From Sergeia podlipaevii (taxonomy: Eukaryota; Euglenozoa; Kinetoplastea; Trypanosomatida; Trypanosomatidae), in contig JASANZ010001754.1 in NCBI GenBank assembly GCA_030849805.1, positions 1-13,541 of the forward strand: a DNA stretch of 13,541 nt, written 5' to 3'. The notes beneath the pieces are model-generated. The model was not told the origin of the DNA. It made no database searches and saw only the letters and a list, made by a program, of their open reading frames with translations. How positions within the stretch are numbered: position 1 is the stretch's first letter; each line of letters starts with the position of its first letter. Below, piece by piece: positions 1 to 7,495 of the stretch. The position numbers were made by a program, and so were the translations under genes.

Positions 1-14
1 CCCCCCCCTCCCCC
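1..14. repeat. Poly-C (poly-G on coding strand) run at window edge
   Basis: C8-T-C5 at the left edge of the window, about 80 nt past the stop of the SIN1-like gene. It lies in the 3' UTR or spacer and may continue beyond the edge. Confidence 0.8.
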
Positions 15-96
15 ACATAAAAAATTATAGAAAATGGGAGCTACAATAACAATATCTATGATAATAAGCAGAGAGAAGAAGAGAAGGGTGGCGCTA

Positions 97-1677
97 TCAG
101 GAACCAAACCACTTGCTACGCAGCCCAGCAAGCACACGGTGCATCGTTGTCTCCTTCTCAGCCCGCGCTGCCTCCTGCTCCGCACGCTTGCGTAACTCAC
201 GGCGCACCACTCTCAGCTTCTCATCAAGCAGCGCGCAGTTGTACGTGGTAGCGCACTCGATGTTATCATCATCAAAGTGAGATGTCTTGGCGTACACAAT
301 CTCCATGTACTTGGGCCGGTTTGGAAAAAGTCGCACCTCCTCTATGTCCTTCACCATTCGCTCTGTCGTCTTGGGCACCTCATCTGAGTTGGGACGCATG
401 GTGTAGAGGTGCTCTCCGTCCACGCACAGCACTCTCTGCTGCCTCGCTCCGTAGCGATTTATGCAGATCACCTCAAACTGCTGGAAGGCCATGGCCTCGT
501 CTACATTCATGTTGATCTCTATGTCTTCCATCAGATTCTCCACAGCATTCGTAGCCTGCTCCTCTACGCCGTGTCCATTCACCACTACTTCTGTCACACC
601 GAAGCGATACAAGGACAGCATTGTATGCTCTGCAATAGGACACATCATCTGTCCACATCCAGCGCCAAAGTTGTAGCTTTCGTTAATGTTCAGCTCAAGG
701 GGACCGTATTTGATGCGCAGAGATCCGGGGACTATTGCGCTCGCGGGAAGGTGGCGAGACACAGTGACCTCTAACGACTCCGCCAGCATGTCGGCTGGCA
801 CTACACAGAGACGCTGCACGGGTTTTGCCTGAGGGTCAAGGGGGCGAACCTGAACAATAAAAGTGACGTCACGGGGGATGGTCGGGCGTAACTCGGTGCG
901 CTGCGGAAAAAGAAAAAGCTTCGCGGCAGGTTGCGGGTGCACCGCGTAACATAAAAAGTTCTGCGCATCCCTGTCGAGCTGTACGGCCATCTCATCCTCA
1001 CCGGTGTACTCGTCAGCGATGTAAAGCTTGTAGAGACGACCATTGCTTGAGTATAGCTCGGAAAGATGCTCGTCTGTCTGCATCGCCTTCTGCAAAAACG
1101 TATTGACAATGTCAATACCGCGATAGTTGGGCTGATGCATCACCACCGTCGTAACGGTCTGCTTGCCTTGTTGATTCAAAAAATCGCTGAAGACCCGAAG
1201 TTCTTTCTTTTTAGGAGAGTCTAAGAGGAAATCGGCAGAAATCGTGCTGTGACTTGTAGTGAGCAGAGCGGCGCTATTAAACGTATCATTGTTACTTACC
1301 ATTGTTGGCAGAGTGAATACGGAGGGGAATGCCGCTGCTGTGATGTCTACGGCCGCGGCGGCAGCAGCAGCGGCGGCGGCGGCAGTGGCGTTGTTGTACG
1401 CTGCCGTGGAGGCTCTGGTTGACACCGCCACCAGAGGACTCGCAATGTGCGTGCTAAGGATAAGTCGCTCCTCGTTGTTGTCGTACAACTCCTCTGGGGT
1501 GAGCACCCACACCTCGCCAAGCTCCGCGCGCTTGCTGGCGTCTAAGTTCTGCTCATCAATAGGATTCCACGTCTCCTTCGAGGTGAGCACTGGAGGAGCA
1601 TATATCTTCTTCAGCTCCTCTCTCTTGAGATCGGCCTCCATATCGATCCCAGCCAGATCAACTGTCCATCGTATCAT
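97..1677 (-). CDS. SIN1/AVO1-like TORC2 subunit (CRIM, RBD-like and PH regions)
   Basis: This 526-aa protein appears to be a divergent homologue of SIN1 (AVO1 in yeast), the TORC2 subunit that recruits AGC-kinase substrates and binds membrane. Residues 174-247 resemble the CRIM domain: a TVVM start, a hydrophobic helix, then YKLYIADEYTGEDE...LDRD, which parallels the acidic 'LHIAEDDGE...PLD' element of SIN1. Residues 271-360 could be the ubiquitin-like Ras-binding domain. Residues 399-490 resemble the PH domain (FEVICINR, then RVLCVDGEHLYTMRP), followed by a basic, helical C-terminal tail (491-526). The N-terminal 170 residues are low complexity and include an 11-Ala run. The start is the only upstream ATG in frame and lies 167 nt after a strong trans-splice acceptor. 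The assignment rests on recalled family patterns and domain order, not on a database search; another PH-containing protein remains possible. Confidence 0.6.
   Translation of the reverse strand: MIRWTVDLAGIDMEADLKREELKKIYAPPVLTSKETWNPIDEQNLDASKRAELGEVWVLTPEELYDNNEERLILSTHIASPLVAVSTRASTAAYNNATAAAAAAAAAAAVDITAAAFPSVFTLPTMVSNNDTFNSAALLTTSHSTISADFLLDSPKKKELRVFSDFLNQQGKQTVTTVVMHQPNYRGIDIVNTFLQKAMQTDEHLSELYSSNGRLYKLYIADEYTGEDEMAVQLDRDAQNFLCYAVHPQPAAKLFLFPQRTELRPTIPRDVTFIVQVRPLDPQAKPVQRLCVVPADMLAESLEVTVSRHLPASAIVPGSLRIKYGPLELNINESYNFGAGCGQMMCPIAEHTMLSLYRFGVTEVVVNGHGVEEQATNAVENLMEDIEINMNVDEAMAFQQFEVICINRYGARQQRVLCVDGEHLYTMRPNSDEVPKTTERMVKDIEEVRLFPNRPKYMEIVYAKTSHFDDDNIECATTYNCALLDEKLRVVRRELRKRAEQEAARAEKETTMHRVLAGLRSKWFGS
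1351..1383 (-). repeat. Poly-alanine tract coding repeat (11 Ala)
   Basis: Eleven consecutive alanine codons (residues 99-109 of the SIN1-like protein) use mixed GCN triplets, with GCC and GCT/TGC-type variation on the coding strand. It is therefore not a pure trinucleotide microsatellite. It sits in a low-complexity linker upstream of the CRIM-like region and is likely variable between strains. Confidence 0.85.
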
Positions 1678-2583
1678 TTTTTTATTTGAATTTTATATAT
1701 TCCTTTTTCCTTTTGGACTTACTTCTCACTATCTCTGCTTCCTCGCCTTCTTCGTTGCTTACTGTTGTTGCTATTGGATTGTATAGTTGATCAAGAGTGT
1801 ATTGCTGGGTAAAAATAGATGCAACAGCAGTAAAAAAAAGTTTACTGTAAGAAGAAAAGAAAACGATATGACTGTACAGTGCTAAAATACGCAAGACAGC
1901 AAAGAAAAGAATCACTCTTTAAACTGTTGTAACTTTGCTCATACGCACGCTACGCGCAAATTTACAAAAAAAAAAAAAGTTCAGATACTGTATATATAAA
2001 GTGAAAGAAAATATGTATGTATCAACTAGAGAAATGTGCACAAAGAATAATTTCACTTCTTACAAATATTTTTGTTTTTGGCGAAAGCTTCTCAAGGCCA
2101 TACACACGCAGCTGCAACTGTGTCTGCTGGTCAGCGCAGTATGTATGTAAAAAGTTTGACGAAGGCGCGCTATAATATAGCTGCTGTAAAGAAAAAATAA
2201 AGAGAGAAGAGAGCAAAGGCATTTTTTTAAAAGTCGTCATCGCATATTCAGCTAATTGTCAAAAAAAAAAAAAGAGGAATCTCTCTAATAAGAGAAAAAG
2301 CCAATTTGTGATGCTCTTTCTTGATTAAATGTACCGCTACCAAGTAGTCTTCGCTGTGATATTATGTCTTGCTGTTAACCTTTGGCAAATGCATCAACCA
2401 TCACAAACCCTACACCACCTCACCCACACCAGCATCAAGAAAGATCAAAAGTTGCGAAACGTCACTGTCACATACACGTGCCTGCCACGCTCACAGAAAG
2501 TAAATAACAAGCTCCCTCACAAAAAAAAGGAGGGGGAGAGAATAGAAGGTCCCAGCGTGCACCATGACACGCGCAACCCTCCT
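1678..2583. other. Intergenic spacer, AT-rich, no gene seen
   Basis: This 906-nt spacer holds the 5' UTR of the SIN1-like gene and the 3' UTR and polyadenylation region of the 109-aa gene. It contains two A13 runs on the plus strand (1966-1978 and 2261-2273), which are T runs in the transcript, and scattered purine tracts. Short open frames on both strands are low-complexity translations. No RNA gene was recognised. Confidence 0.7.
1845..1863 (-). promoter_or_regulatory. Putative spliced-leader acceptor for the SIN1-like gene
   Basis: On the coding strand a 13-nt pure pyrimidine tract (TTTTCTTTTCTTC) is followed by TTACAG, a textbook 3' splice acceptor. The AG is at 1846-1845. It leaves a 5' UTR of about 167 nt before the ATG at 1677. 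Other pyrimidine/AG combinations upstream (AG at 1883 and 1951) are weaker alternatives. Confidence 0.6.
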
Positions 2584-2913
2584 CTACTCGGTGCTCACAC
2601 GGCGCCAGTCTAGCCCTCGCAGTTCCTTGTCTAACTTGTAGTTCCGTTTGTAAAGAGGAAACATGCGATTTCGAGACGATGCAAGAGACCCCGGGCGGCT
2701 CGCGCGGCCCTGCTCAGCTGGGTAGTGCTGTCCTTTCACAGCATATGTATAGTGCAACGGCTTGTACAGCGACGCCACATACTCCTCGTCCAACTGCAGC
2801 TCCACAGCAGCCTCGTCCAGGTTAAAGCGACCGCGATTCTCACCGGGAAAGACAGTCTTGTTCTTCCAGCTACGCTCAAAGGAGCTGCAGAGAAGACGGC
2901 CGCGACGTAGCAT
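2584..2913 (-). CDS. Small basic protein, probably mitochondrial (unknown function)
   Basis: This is a 109-aa protein that I do not recognise. The N-terminus (MLRRGRLLCSSFERSWKNK) is rich in Arg/Lys and Ser with no acidic residue before position 13, typical of a mitochondrial presequence. Residues 32-45 are acidic (LDEAAVELQLDEEY), followed by a Tyr-rich stretch (YKPLHYTYAVKGQHY, 50-64) and a basic tail ending LDWRRVSTE. There are no membrane segments. Size and composition would suit a mitochondrial ribosomal or respiratory-complex accessory protein, but that is inference only. The open frame continues 14 codons upstream to a GTG. That extension merely translates the pyrimidine tract at 2921-2946 into a Phe/Leu stretch, so the ATG at 2913 is taken as the start. 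Confidence 0.7.
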   Translation of the reverse strand: MLRRGRLLCSSFERSWKNKTVFPGENRGRFNLDEAAVELQLDEEYVASLYKPLHYTYAVKGQHYPAEQGRASRPGSLASSRNRMFPLYKRNYKLDKELRGLDWRRVSTE

Positions 2914-3007
2914 TAAGAACAGGGAGAAAAGAAAAAAAAACGAGAGCGGAAACACAATAGTACGTTACTGCTGATGATTTACTATTTACAAAAAGTATAT
3001 CTTACAC

Positions 3008-3050
3008 CTACAGATATGGTGCCAATATTAAAGGAGTGGAAAGAAAAATA
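3008..3050 (-). promoter_or_regulatory. Putative spliced-leader acceptor for the 109-aa gene
   Basis: The coding strand reads a T/C-rich tract (3029-3050: TATTTTTCTTTCCACTCCTT), then the first AG at 3009-3008 (ATCTGTAG), giving a 5' UTR of about 94 nt. A second pyrimidine tract at 2921-2946 is not followed by any AG before the ATG, so it probably lies in the 5' UTR. AGs at 2983, 2972 and 2969 are alternatives. Confidence 0.4.
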
Positions 3051-3294
3051 ATAGTGAGAATGTGGACAAAGAAAATTAGAAGAGATGATAACATAAAGAC
3101 AGACTAACGCGTACATGTGTGCCACTCAAGTTAGGAGGGAAAGCAATAGATAAGTAGACAGCAAACAAAAGCAAAGTACGTCACGTTTTTCTTTTCTTCC
3201 TTCTGCTACGAAATAAAATATGCGTAGTAGCGCTAGCTTGGTAACTGCAACATGTTCTTATATTTCATCTTCAAAGATTCATTCGGAGGCACGT

Positions 3295-3385
3295 ACACAC
3301 AGACACACACACAAAGAGACACAGATTTATTACATAAAAGAAAAAAAAAGAGTTTCTCGCACATGCAAACGTAAGCACACACACA
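3295..3385. repeat. CA dinucleotide microsatellites
   Basis: Interrupted (CA)n runs occur at 3295-3312 and 3376-3385 with purine-rich sequence between them. A further short (CA)5 is at 3660-3670. On the transcript these are UG repeats in the 3' UTR region of the LYR/AlgH gene or the spacer. They are typical of trypanosomatid intergenic DNA. Confidence 0.75.
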
Positions 3386-3806
3386 AATAAACATTATGAA
3401 GAAGAAAGAAAGAAAAAAGAAAAAAGGAAAAAAAACGGAAACTGATAAAGAAGTAGGGAGAAGGAAAAGAGTATATAAACCGAGGTCCGTGACATAGAAG
3501 AAGGTGGCAGTAATTGACTACCATGTAGATATCATTGCAGCCACGAGTGTATATATGTGTGTGCCCTTTTTCCTTCTTATCCTCTTTTTGTGCATCACTA
3601 CATTGCAGTTTGTTTCAGCAAGTCAGTCATCTTCCGCTTGCGACGCGTGTGTATATTATACACACACACATGCCGGTTTTTGCCGTGTGCTAGCAAATAC
3701 TATTCTCCATTTTTTTCATGTGTATAGGAACAAGATCAGCAACAAAAAAAAGTAGGTAGATGCTTTTTTCAAAAAAAAAAAAAGTATCATGCTAACAATA
3801 AATATC

Positions 3807-5975
3807 TTAATGGTGCCGGAATCCGCCAGCCTTCTCACTGTCAGACGCGTCGTTCTCGACAGTTCGCCAGGTATCACCACTCATATCAATATAGGGTGAC
3901 TGATTCCGTGCCATCTCAGTGAAAGGCTCTCCTAACAAGTGATAGGCCCAGCGCCATGCCTCCACAAAAGGGAAGAGTGCAGTCTCATCTTCCGCCCCAT
4001 CGACTTTGTGACTGCTGCTGTTATCACCCGAGTGATGGCGAAGCCGCGCCTCTGCCACCTCCAGAACCAACTGTGAGTGGCGTGATTCATCCACGTAGGT
4101 CCCAATCTTCTTGCGCAGCAATGTCATGGTGCGTGGAAGCAACACACCTTTTGTATTGTCGATTTCGGCACCGCCTCTATCATTGCGTTTGGGGCCTAGA
4201 AAGGAATCAAAGCTGTCAAACTCATCCGCAGTGCTGTTCCCCTGTTTAAAAAGCAAGGGTCCGCGTGAGCCGTATGCTTCCTCACTTAAAGCCGAGCTGT
4301 CGTTGTCGTACTGACCGTCGTTGTGACTGACCTCTTGTTCTACGGTTTGATGAGTCGATGCGGTCAAAGGAGAAGTGGCGCCAACGGATGAAACGCCAGA
4401 AAAAAGTGGGTGAGATGGTGAGTGCAGTGTGATAAACTCCGCCTCCTCATCATCCTCGCCTTCACCACTGAAGCAACTTACTTCTTTCTCGTCCTCGCTC
4501 CCTGCGCTTATATCGTCATCAACCTCCTCAGCCACGTCCATCTCCACGTGCAATGTCACACCGTCTTCGTCCACAGACTCCCTGATTATGATGTCACCGG
4601 CGCAGACCATCGACTCCACATCCTCTGGAGTCAGTGTCGCAAATGCCGGAGGCAACGATGCGGAGTCGTGATAGTGTTCCAAGGACTGCTCTTCTGAGAT
4701 TGCCTCATCCACCAACGGCGGCGCACCCACTCTCTGCGCATGACGAGAGATCCCCACCACAACATCATCCACGTCACGCTCCGGCTTTCCTTCCACAAGA
4801 AGCCACTTACCCTCTTTAATGTCTGCGTTCAGCCTGCCATGTCCCCAACCTTTAAAGCCAACAAAGAGAAGCATATCCTCCACCTTGGCGGAACCGTCCC
4901 GTAGCTTCTGCACCAGGGTGTCCTTGTCCCCATCCAGCCACAAGGTCTCTGAGATGCGCACAGCCCCAGGCACACCATCGCCACTACGGTGAAGAACAAA
5001 GACGTTGTCCTCCGACACAAGTTCGTGTCCGCTCAGGTACTCTCCACCCGTGAGCAGCACATGATTGGCTAGAAACTCCTGGAATAGGGGGTGAGGAAGC
5101 GTCCCTGCAAAGTGCTTTGGCACCGCCCATCGCAGCATGAGGGCATCCGCGTCGGTTTCGTCATCGCATAAAGGTGAATTCAACATTAAGGCAACTGCAT
5201 CCTGCATGTCAGCAGAGACGTGCACAAGAAGCATAATCTTTAGACGATCGAAGCCGCTTGCCTGTGGATGGGAATATAGTAGCTGCACCTTTGGCATCGG
5301 TGGCGCCGCCTCATCCGTCGAATTCCTTGCATTCGCAGTAGTCGTGATTTTTGAGGGTCCTGTCGCCTGCCCTGCAAGACATCTAGCTCCAGTTTTCACA
5401 AAATGACTGCGCACAAGAGGTGTGCCAGCGGAGAGAATGCGATGCAAGCCCTTCACTGGTGGCCACGTGCTGGAGGGTGATAGCTCCTGCGGCACTGCAG
5501 GAACAACGATGCGCCGCGCTGAAAGCTGTCGCGCCTCCACATTAAGAGCCTCAGGAAGAGAAACCGGCAGTGGATCACTCTCACGCATCTTCTCAAGTCT
5601 TCGTAATTCACGCAAGCACTCAAATGCAATCTGTAGATTGCGGTGATTCGCCGGTCTCTGCTCGAATTCACTGCGCAAAATACCAGTGAGAGTCCTCACC
5701 GAATCAACGGGTCGAGTGTGCGGGGCATCTGATGGGCAACTCGCCGAAAATGCAGCAAGAGGAAAGTAGCACTGCGCACCGCCGTTCACTATATCACGAA
5801 TAATTGTGCTTACCTCAGTGTGAGTTTGGGTCACTACTGCTGCTCCAGCACTCCGCAGGTGGCTGCGTCGGCCGTTTCGCGGCCAGCTGCAGATCGTCGT
5901 CCGAAGACTGATGTCACGATCAAAGTTGGTGCACTTTTTAAGAAGACGGCGATAAACCGAAGTTGAAAGAGACAT
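3807..5975 (-). CDS. LYR-like N-terminus fused to a UPF0301/AlgH domain split by an acidic insertion
   Basis: This is a 722-aa protein. Residues 6-25 (SVYRRLLKKCTNFDRDISLR) resemble the first helix of the Complex1_LYR family of mitochondrial assembly factors. Residues 93-130 (ILRSEFEQR, then AFECLRELRRLEKM) resemble its later helices. Residues 228-395 match UPF0301/AlgH (DUF179, E. coli YqgE family): a beta-strand region with LMLNSPL (263-269), LLTGGEYLSG (307-316), FVLHRS (326-331), VRISETLWL (339-347) and FVGFKGWGHGRLNADI (371-386) ending in KWLL. The AlgH C-terminal helix, normally directly after this, seems to reappear at 668-690 (PFVEAWRWAYHLLGEPFTEM). About 265 Asp/Glu/Ser-rich residues lie between. 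AlgH function is poorly defined; a mitochondrial location is inferred from the LYR helix and basic N-terminus. The start ATG lies 76 nt after a good splice acceptor. The AlgH call is firm; the LYR call is moderate. Confidence 0.75.
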   Translation of the reverse strand: MSLSTSVYRRLLKKCTNFDRDISLRTTICSWPRNGRRSHLRSAGAAVVTQTHTEVSTIIRDIVNGGAQCYFPLAAFSASCPSDAPHTRPVDSVRTLTGILRSEFEQRPANHRNLQIAFECLRELRRLEKMRESDPLPVSLPEALNVEARQLSARRIVVPAVPQELSPSSTWPPVKGLHRILSAGTPLVRSHFVKTGARCLAGQATGPSKITTTANARNSTDEAAPPMPKVQLLYSHPQASGFDRLKIMLLVHVSADMQDAVALMLNSPLCDDETDADALMLRWAVPKHFAGTLPHPLFQEFLANHVLLTGGEYLSGHELVSEDNVFVLHRSGDGVPGAVRISETLWLDGDKDTLVQKLRDGSAKVEDMLLFVGFKGWGHGRLNADIKEGKWLLVEGKPERDVDDVVVGISRHAQRVGAPPLVDEAISEEQSLEHYHDSASLPPAFATLTPEDVESMVCAGDIIIRESVDEDGVTLHVEMDVAEEVDDDISAGSEDEKEVSCFSGEGEDDEEAEFITLHSPSHPLFSGVSSVGATSPLTASTHQTVEQEVSHNDGQYDNDSSALSEEAYGSRGPLLFKQGNSTADEFDSFDSFLGPKRNDRGGAEIDNTKGVLLPRTMTLLRKKIGTYVDESRHSQLVLEVAEARLRHHSGDNSSSHKVDGAEDETALFPFVEAWRWAYHLLGEPFTEMARNQSPYIDMSGDTWRTVENDASDSEKAGGFRHH

Positions 5976-6051
5976 TTGAAACCACTAATATGTTTTTTGA
6001 AACTAAGATATTTTTTTAAAAATCTCTGGTGCGGTTCCTGACAGAGAGCAA

Positions 6052-6080
6052 CTAAGCAATAAAAAGAAAAATAGAAACAA
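6052..6080 (-). promoter_or_regulatory. Putative spliced-leader acceptor for the LYR/AlgH gene
   Basis: The coding strand shows a pyrimidine-rich tract (TTGTTTCTATTTTTCTTTTT, 6061-6080) followed by ATTGCTTAG with the AG at 6053-6052. It leaves a 5' UTR of about 76 nt and fits the ATG at 5975. Confidence 0.6.
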
Positions 6081-6299
6081 TGAATAGCGTCAAAGGTGGG
6101 CGAGGCGAAAAGCAAAGCGCGCTGCTGTAAGCAGAAAAAAAAAAAAAAAGCTGCGCTGACAATATATACAACTGTTTGTGATTTGAAACCTTGTGCCTAT
6201 GTACGTGTTGTGATCTTTGGAATTGCAACAAGGTTTTTCAGGTATGTGTTGATAATGATGGTAGAAAAAAGAAGCGCTCCGTTTTAAAAGAAAAGTGTT

Positions 6300-6361
6300 T
6301 ATATATATATATATATATGCCCTCAAAAAAAAAAAAAAAAAAGNAAAAAAAAAAAAAAAAG
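6300..6361. repeat. (AT)n microsatellite plus poly-A run with ambiguous base
   Basis: (AT)9 at 6300-6318 is followed six bases later by an A18 run, a G, an N at 6344 and an A16 run. The N marks unresolved homopolymer length, so the true size of this stretch is uncertain. Confidence 0.9.
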
Positions 6362-7027
6362 CGGAATGTATCACGCTAATCTTGCAACTTTTCATGAAGA
6401 AACAAAGAGCGAGGAACAAAGAAAAGCAGTTAGAAAGTTTCAAAGATCTTTAAAAAAAAAAATCACGACCACAGCTCTGTGGCAACATAGCGGCACAGTC
6501 AAAAGAGACAGGCAATGAATGTATTGATACAAATGTTGAAAACTCACACATACACTCTCTCTCTCACTTTAAAAAAAAAAAAGTGTGTACGTCAATATGA
6601 GGTGTGTGTGTACTTTTCCCTATATATAAAAGAATGAGACACCACTATTGAATGCGCGATACTAATGTACGTACGTAGTGAGGGGCCCTTACTCAACATT
6701 TGTAGCAGGTAGAAAAGATCTACAGGCTCCTATCCCCCTATTATTCGAAAAGTGGCCTTTGTTACGAGTGCTGCAACCCTCCTTACCCAAACGTGCTGGT
6801 GGTAGCGTGCAGAAGCAAACAAGCAAATATATAAATATATGACGAAACAGTACCATTCGATAGCGTGGAGATGAAAACAAGAAAACCCTAGTAGCCATAG
6901 TTGTATTACTGGTGCTAGCTACTGGCAAGGGGGAATAAAAAGATAACAGTAAGTGAATAGACAAGTCGCATGCATCCTTCATTGATAGCGTCGTGAAGCA
7001 CCGTGTGAGTGCGCGCGCACGCCTCAG

Positions 7028-7495
7028 CTAACGCTTTGCGGTCCACTCGCTCTCCCCCTCAAATTCAACGATCTTATTCATCCCCACCGCATCCCCCTTA
7101 ATGCACACAATCGTCTCCTGAGTCTCGGCATCTACCTTATGAGCTGTGGTGGACATGTGGATGAGGCCGGAACCGCGCTTGAAGCCCAAAATCTCCACCA
7201 CAAGCTCAATCTCGTCCCCAATGAGAACGGGTGCGGTAAAGCTAAGATTCTGAGAAAGATACACCGTTTGTGGGCCAGGAAGCTCAGTCGCCATCAAGCC
7301 TGAGAAGAGGGAGCTGGGGAACATTCCATAGCAAATGGGGCTGGGAAATCCAGCCGCCTTGGCGGCAGCAGCATCGGAATGAATTGGGTTGTGATCGTCG
7401 ATGAGGTTGCCAAACGCCTTGACGTCTTCGCTGCGAATGAGCACCTTCTTTGTGACGCGTGCCCCAACGCGGATAACAGTCTTCGAAACCTGCAT
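7028..7495 (-). CDS. MaoC-like (PhaJ/Htd2-type) hot-dog hydratase/dehydratase
   Basis: This 155-aa single hot-dog protein should act as an R-specific enoyl-CoA hydratase or as a 3-hydroxyacyl-ACP dehydratase. The hydratase-2 signature is intact: FGNLIDDHNPIHSD at 28-41, with the catalytic pair D34 and H39 in the D-x-N-P-x-H motif. Further family blocks follow: GMFPSSLFSGLMATELPG (57-74), then TVYLSQNLSFTAPVLIGDEI (77-96), where the hot-dog strand and the GDE turn sit. The length is normal for PhaJ. The first 21 residues have several Lys/Arg and no acidic residue, so could serve as a mitochondrial targeting signal. There is no C-terminal SKL-type or N-terminal PTS2-type glycosomal signal. I favour a mitochondrial type II fatty-acid-synthesis dehydratase, with beta-oxidation hydratase as the alternative. 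Start supported by two splice acceptors within 65 nt. Confidence 0.85.
   Translation of the reverse strand: MQVSKTVIRVGARVTKKVLIRSEDVKAFGNLIDDHNPIHSDAAAAKAAGFPSPICYGMFPSSLFSGLMATELPGPQTVYLSQNLSFTAPVLIGDEIELVVEILGFKRGSGLIHMSTTAHKVDAETQETIVCIKGDAVGMNKIVEFEGESEWTAKR

Larger units (their letters stand above)
2914..3806. other. Intergenic spacer with purine tracts and CA repeats
   Basis: This 893-nt spacer lies between the LYR/AlgH gene and the 109-aa gene. It is strongly strand-asymmetric: 3330-3470 is almost all purine on the plus strand (pyrimidine in the transcript). It also carries CA microsatellites and an A13 run (3771-3783) just 24 nt past the LYR/AlgH stop codon. A plus-strand open frame at 3504-3755 begins with GTG and is not credible. 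No RNA gene was seen. Confidence 0.7.
5976..7027. other. Long intergenic spacer, low complexity, no gene seen
   Basis: This 1052-nt spacer is the longest in the window. It contains homopolymer A runs at 6135-6149, 6325-6361 and 6571-6582, an (AT)9 repeat, and an ambiguous base at 6344. A minus-strand ATG frame of 97 codons (6689-6982) begins 45 nt past the hydratase stop, with no pyrimidine tract upstream, and is treated as 3' UTR. No tRNA-like or snoRNA-like structure was recognised by eye. Confidence 0.65.

Noticed and set aside
1259..1786. 175-codon plus-strand frame with an Ala-rich segment
   Set aside because: Antisense to the SIN1-like gene; the Ala run is the other-strand reading of the same GC-rich repeat.
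2329..2613. 94-codon plus-strand frame with a signal-anchor-like start
   Set aside because: Opposite to the transcription direction, overlaps the end of the 109-aa gene, and has only a weak upstream pyrimidine stretch.
3504..3755. 83-codon plus-strand frame with a hydrophobic segment
   Set aside because: Starts at GTG, lies antisense in a spacer, and translates CA repeats and T-rich DNA.
6090..6443. 117-codon minus-strand frame crossing the N
   Set aside because: Phe-rich translation of poly-A/poly-T with an undefined residue; low-complexity artefact.
6571..6587. Possible hairpin around CACTTT-A12-GTG
   Set aside because: The stem is very short and rests on the homopolymer; no evidence of function.
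6689..6982. 97-codon minus-strand ATG frame with hydrophobic stretches
   Set aside because: It starts 45 nt after the hydratase stop with no pyrimidine tract or acceptor ahead of it, and has no recognisable motif. More likely 3' UTR.
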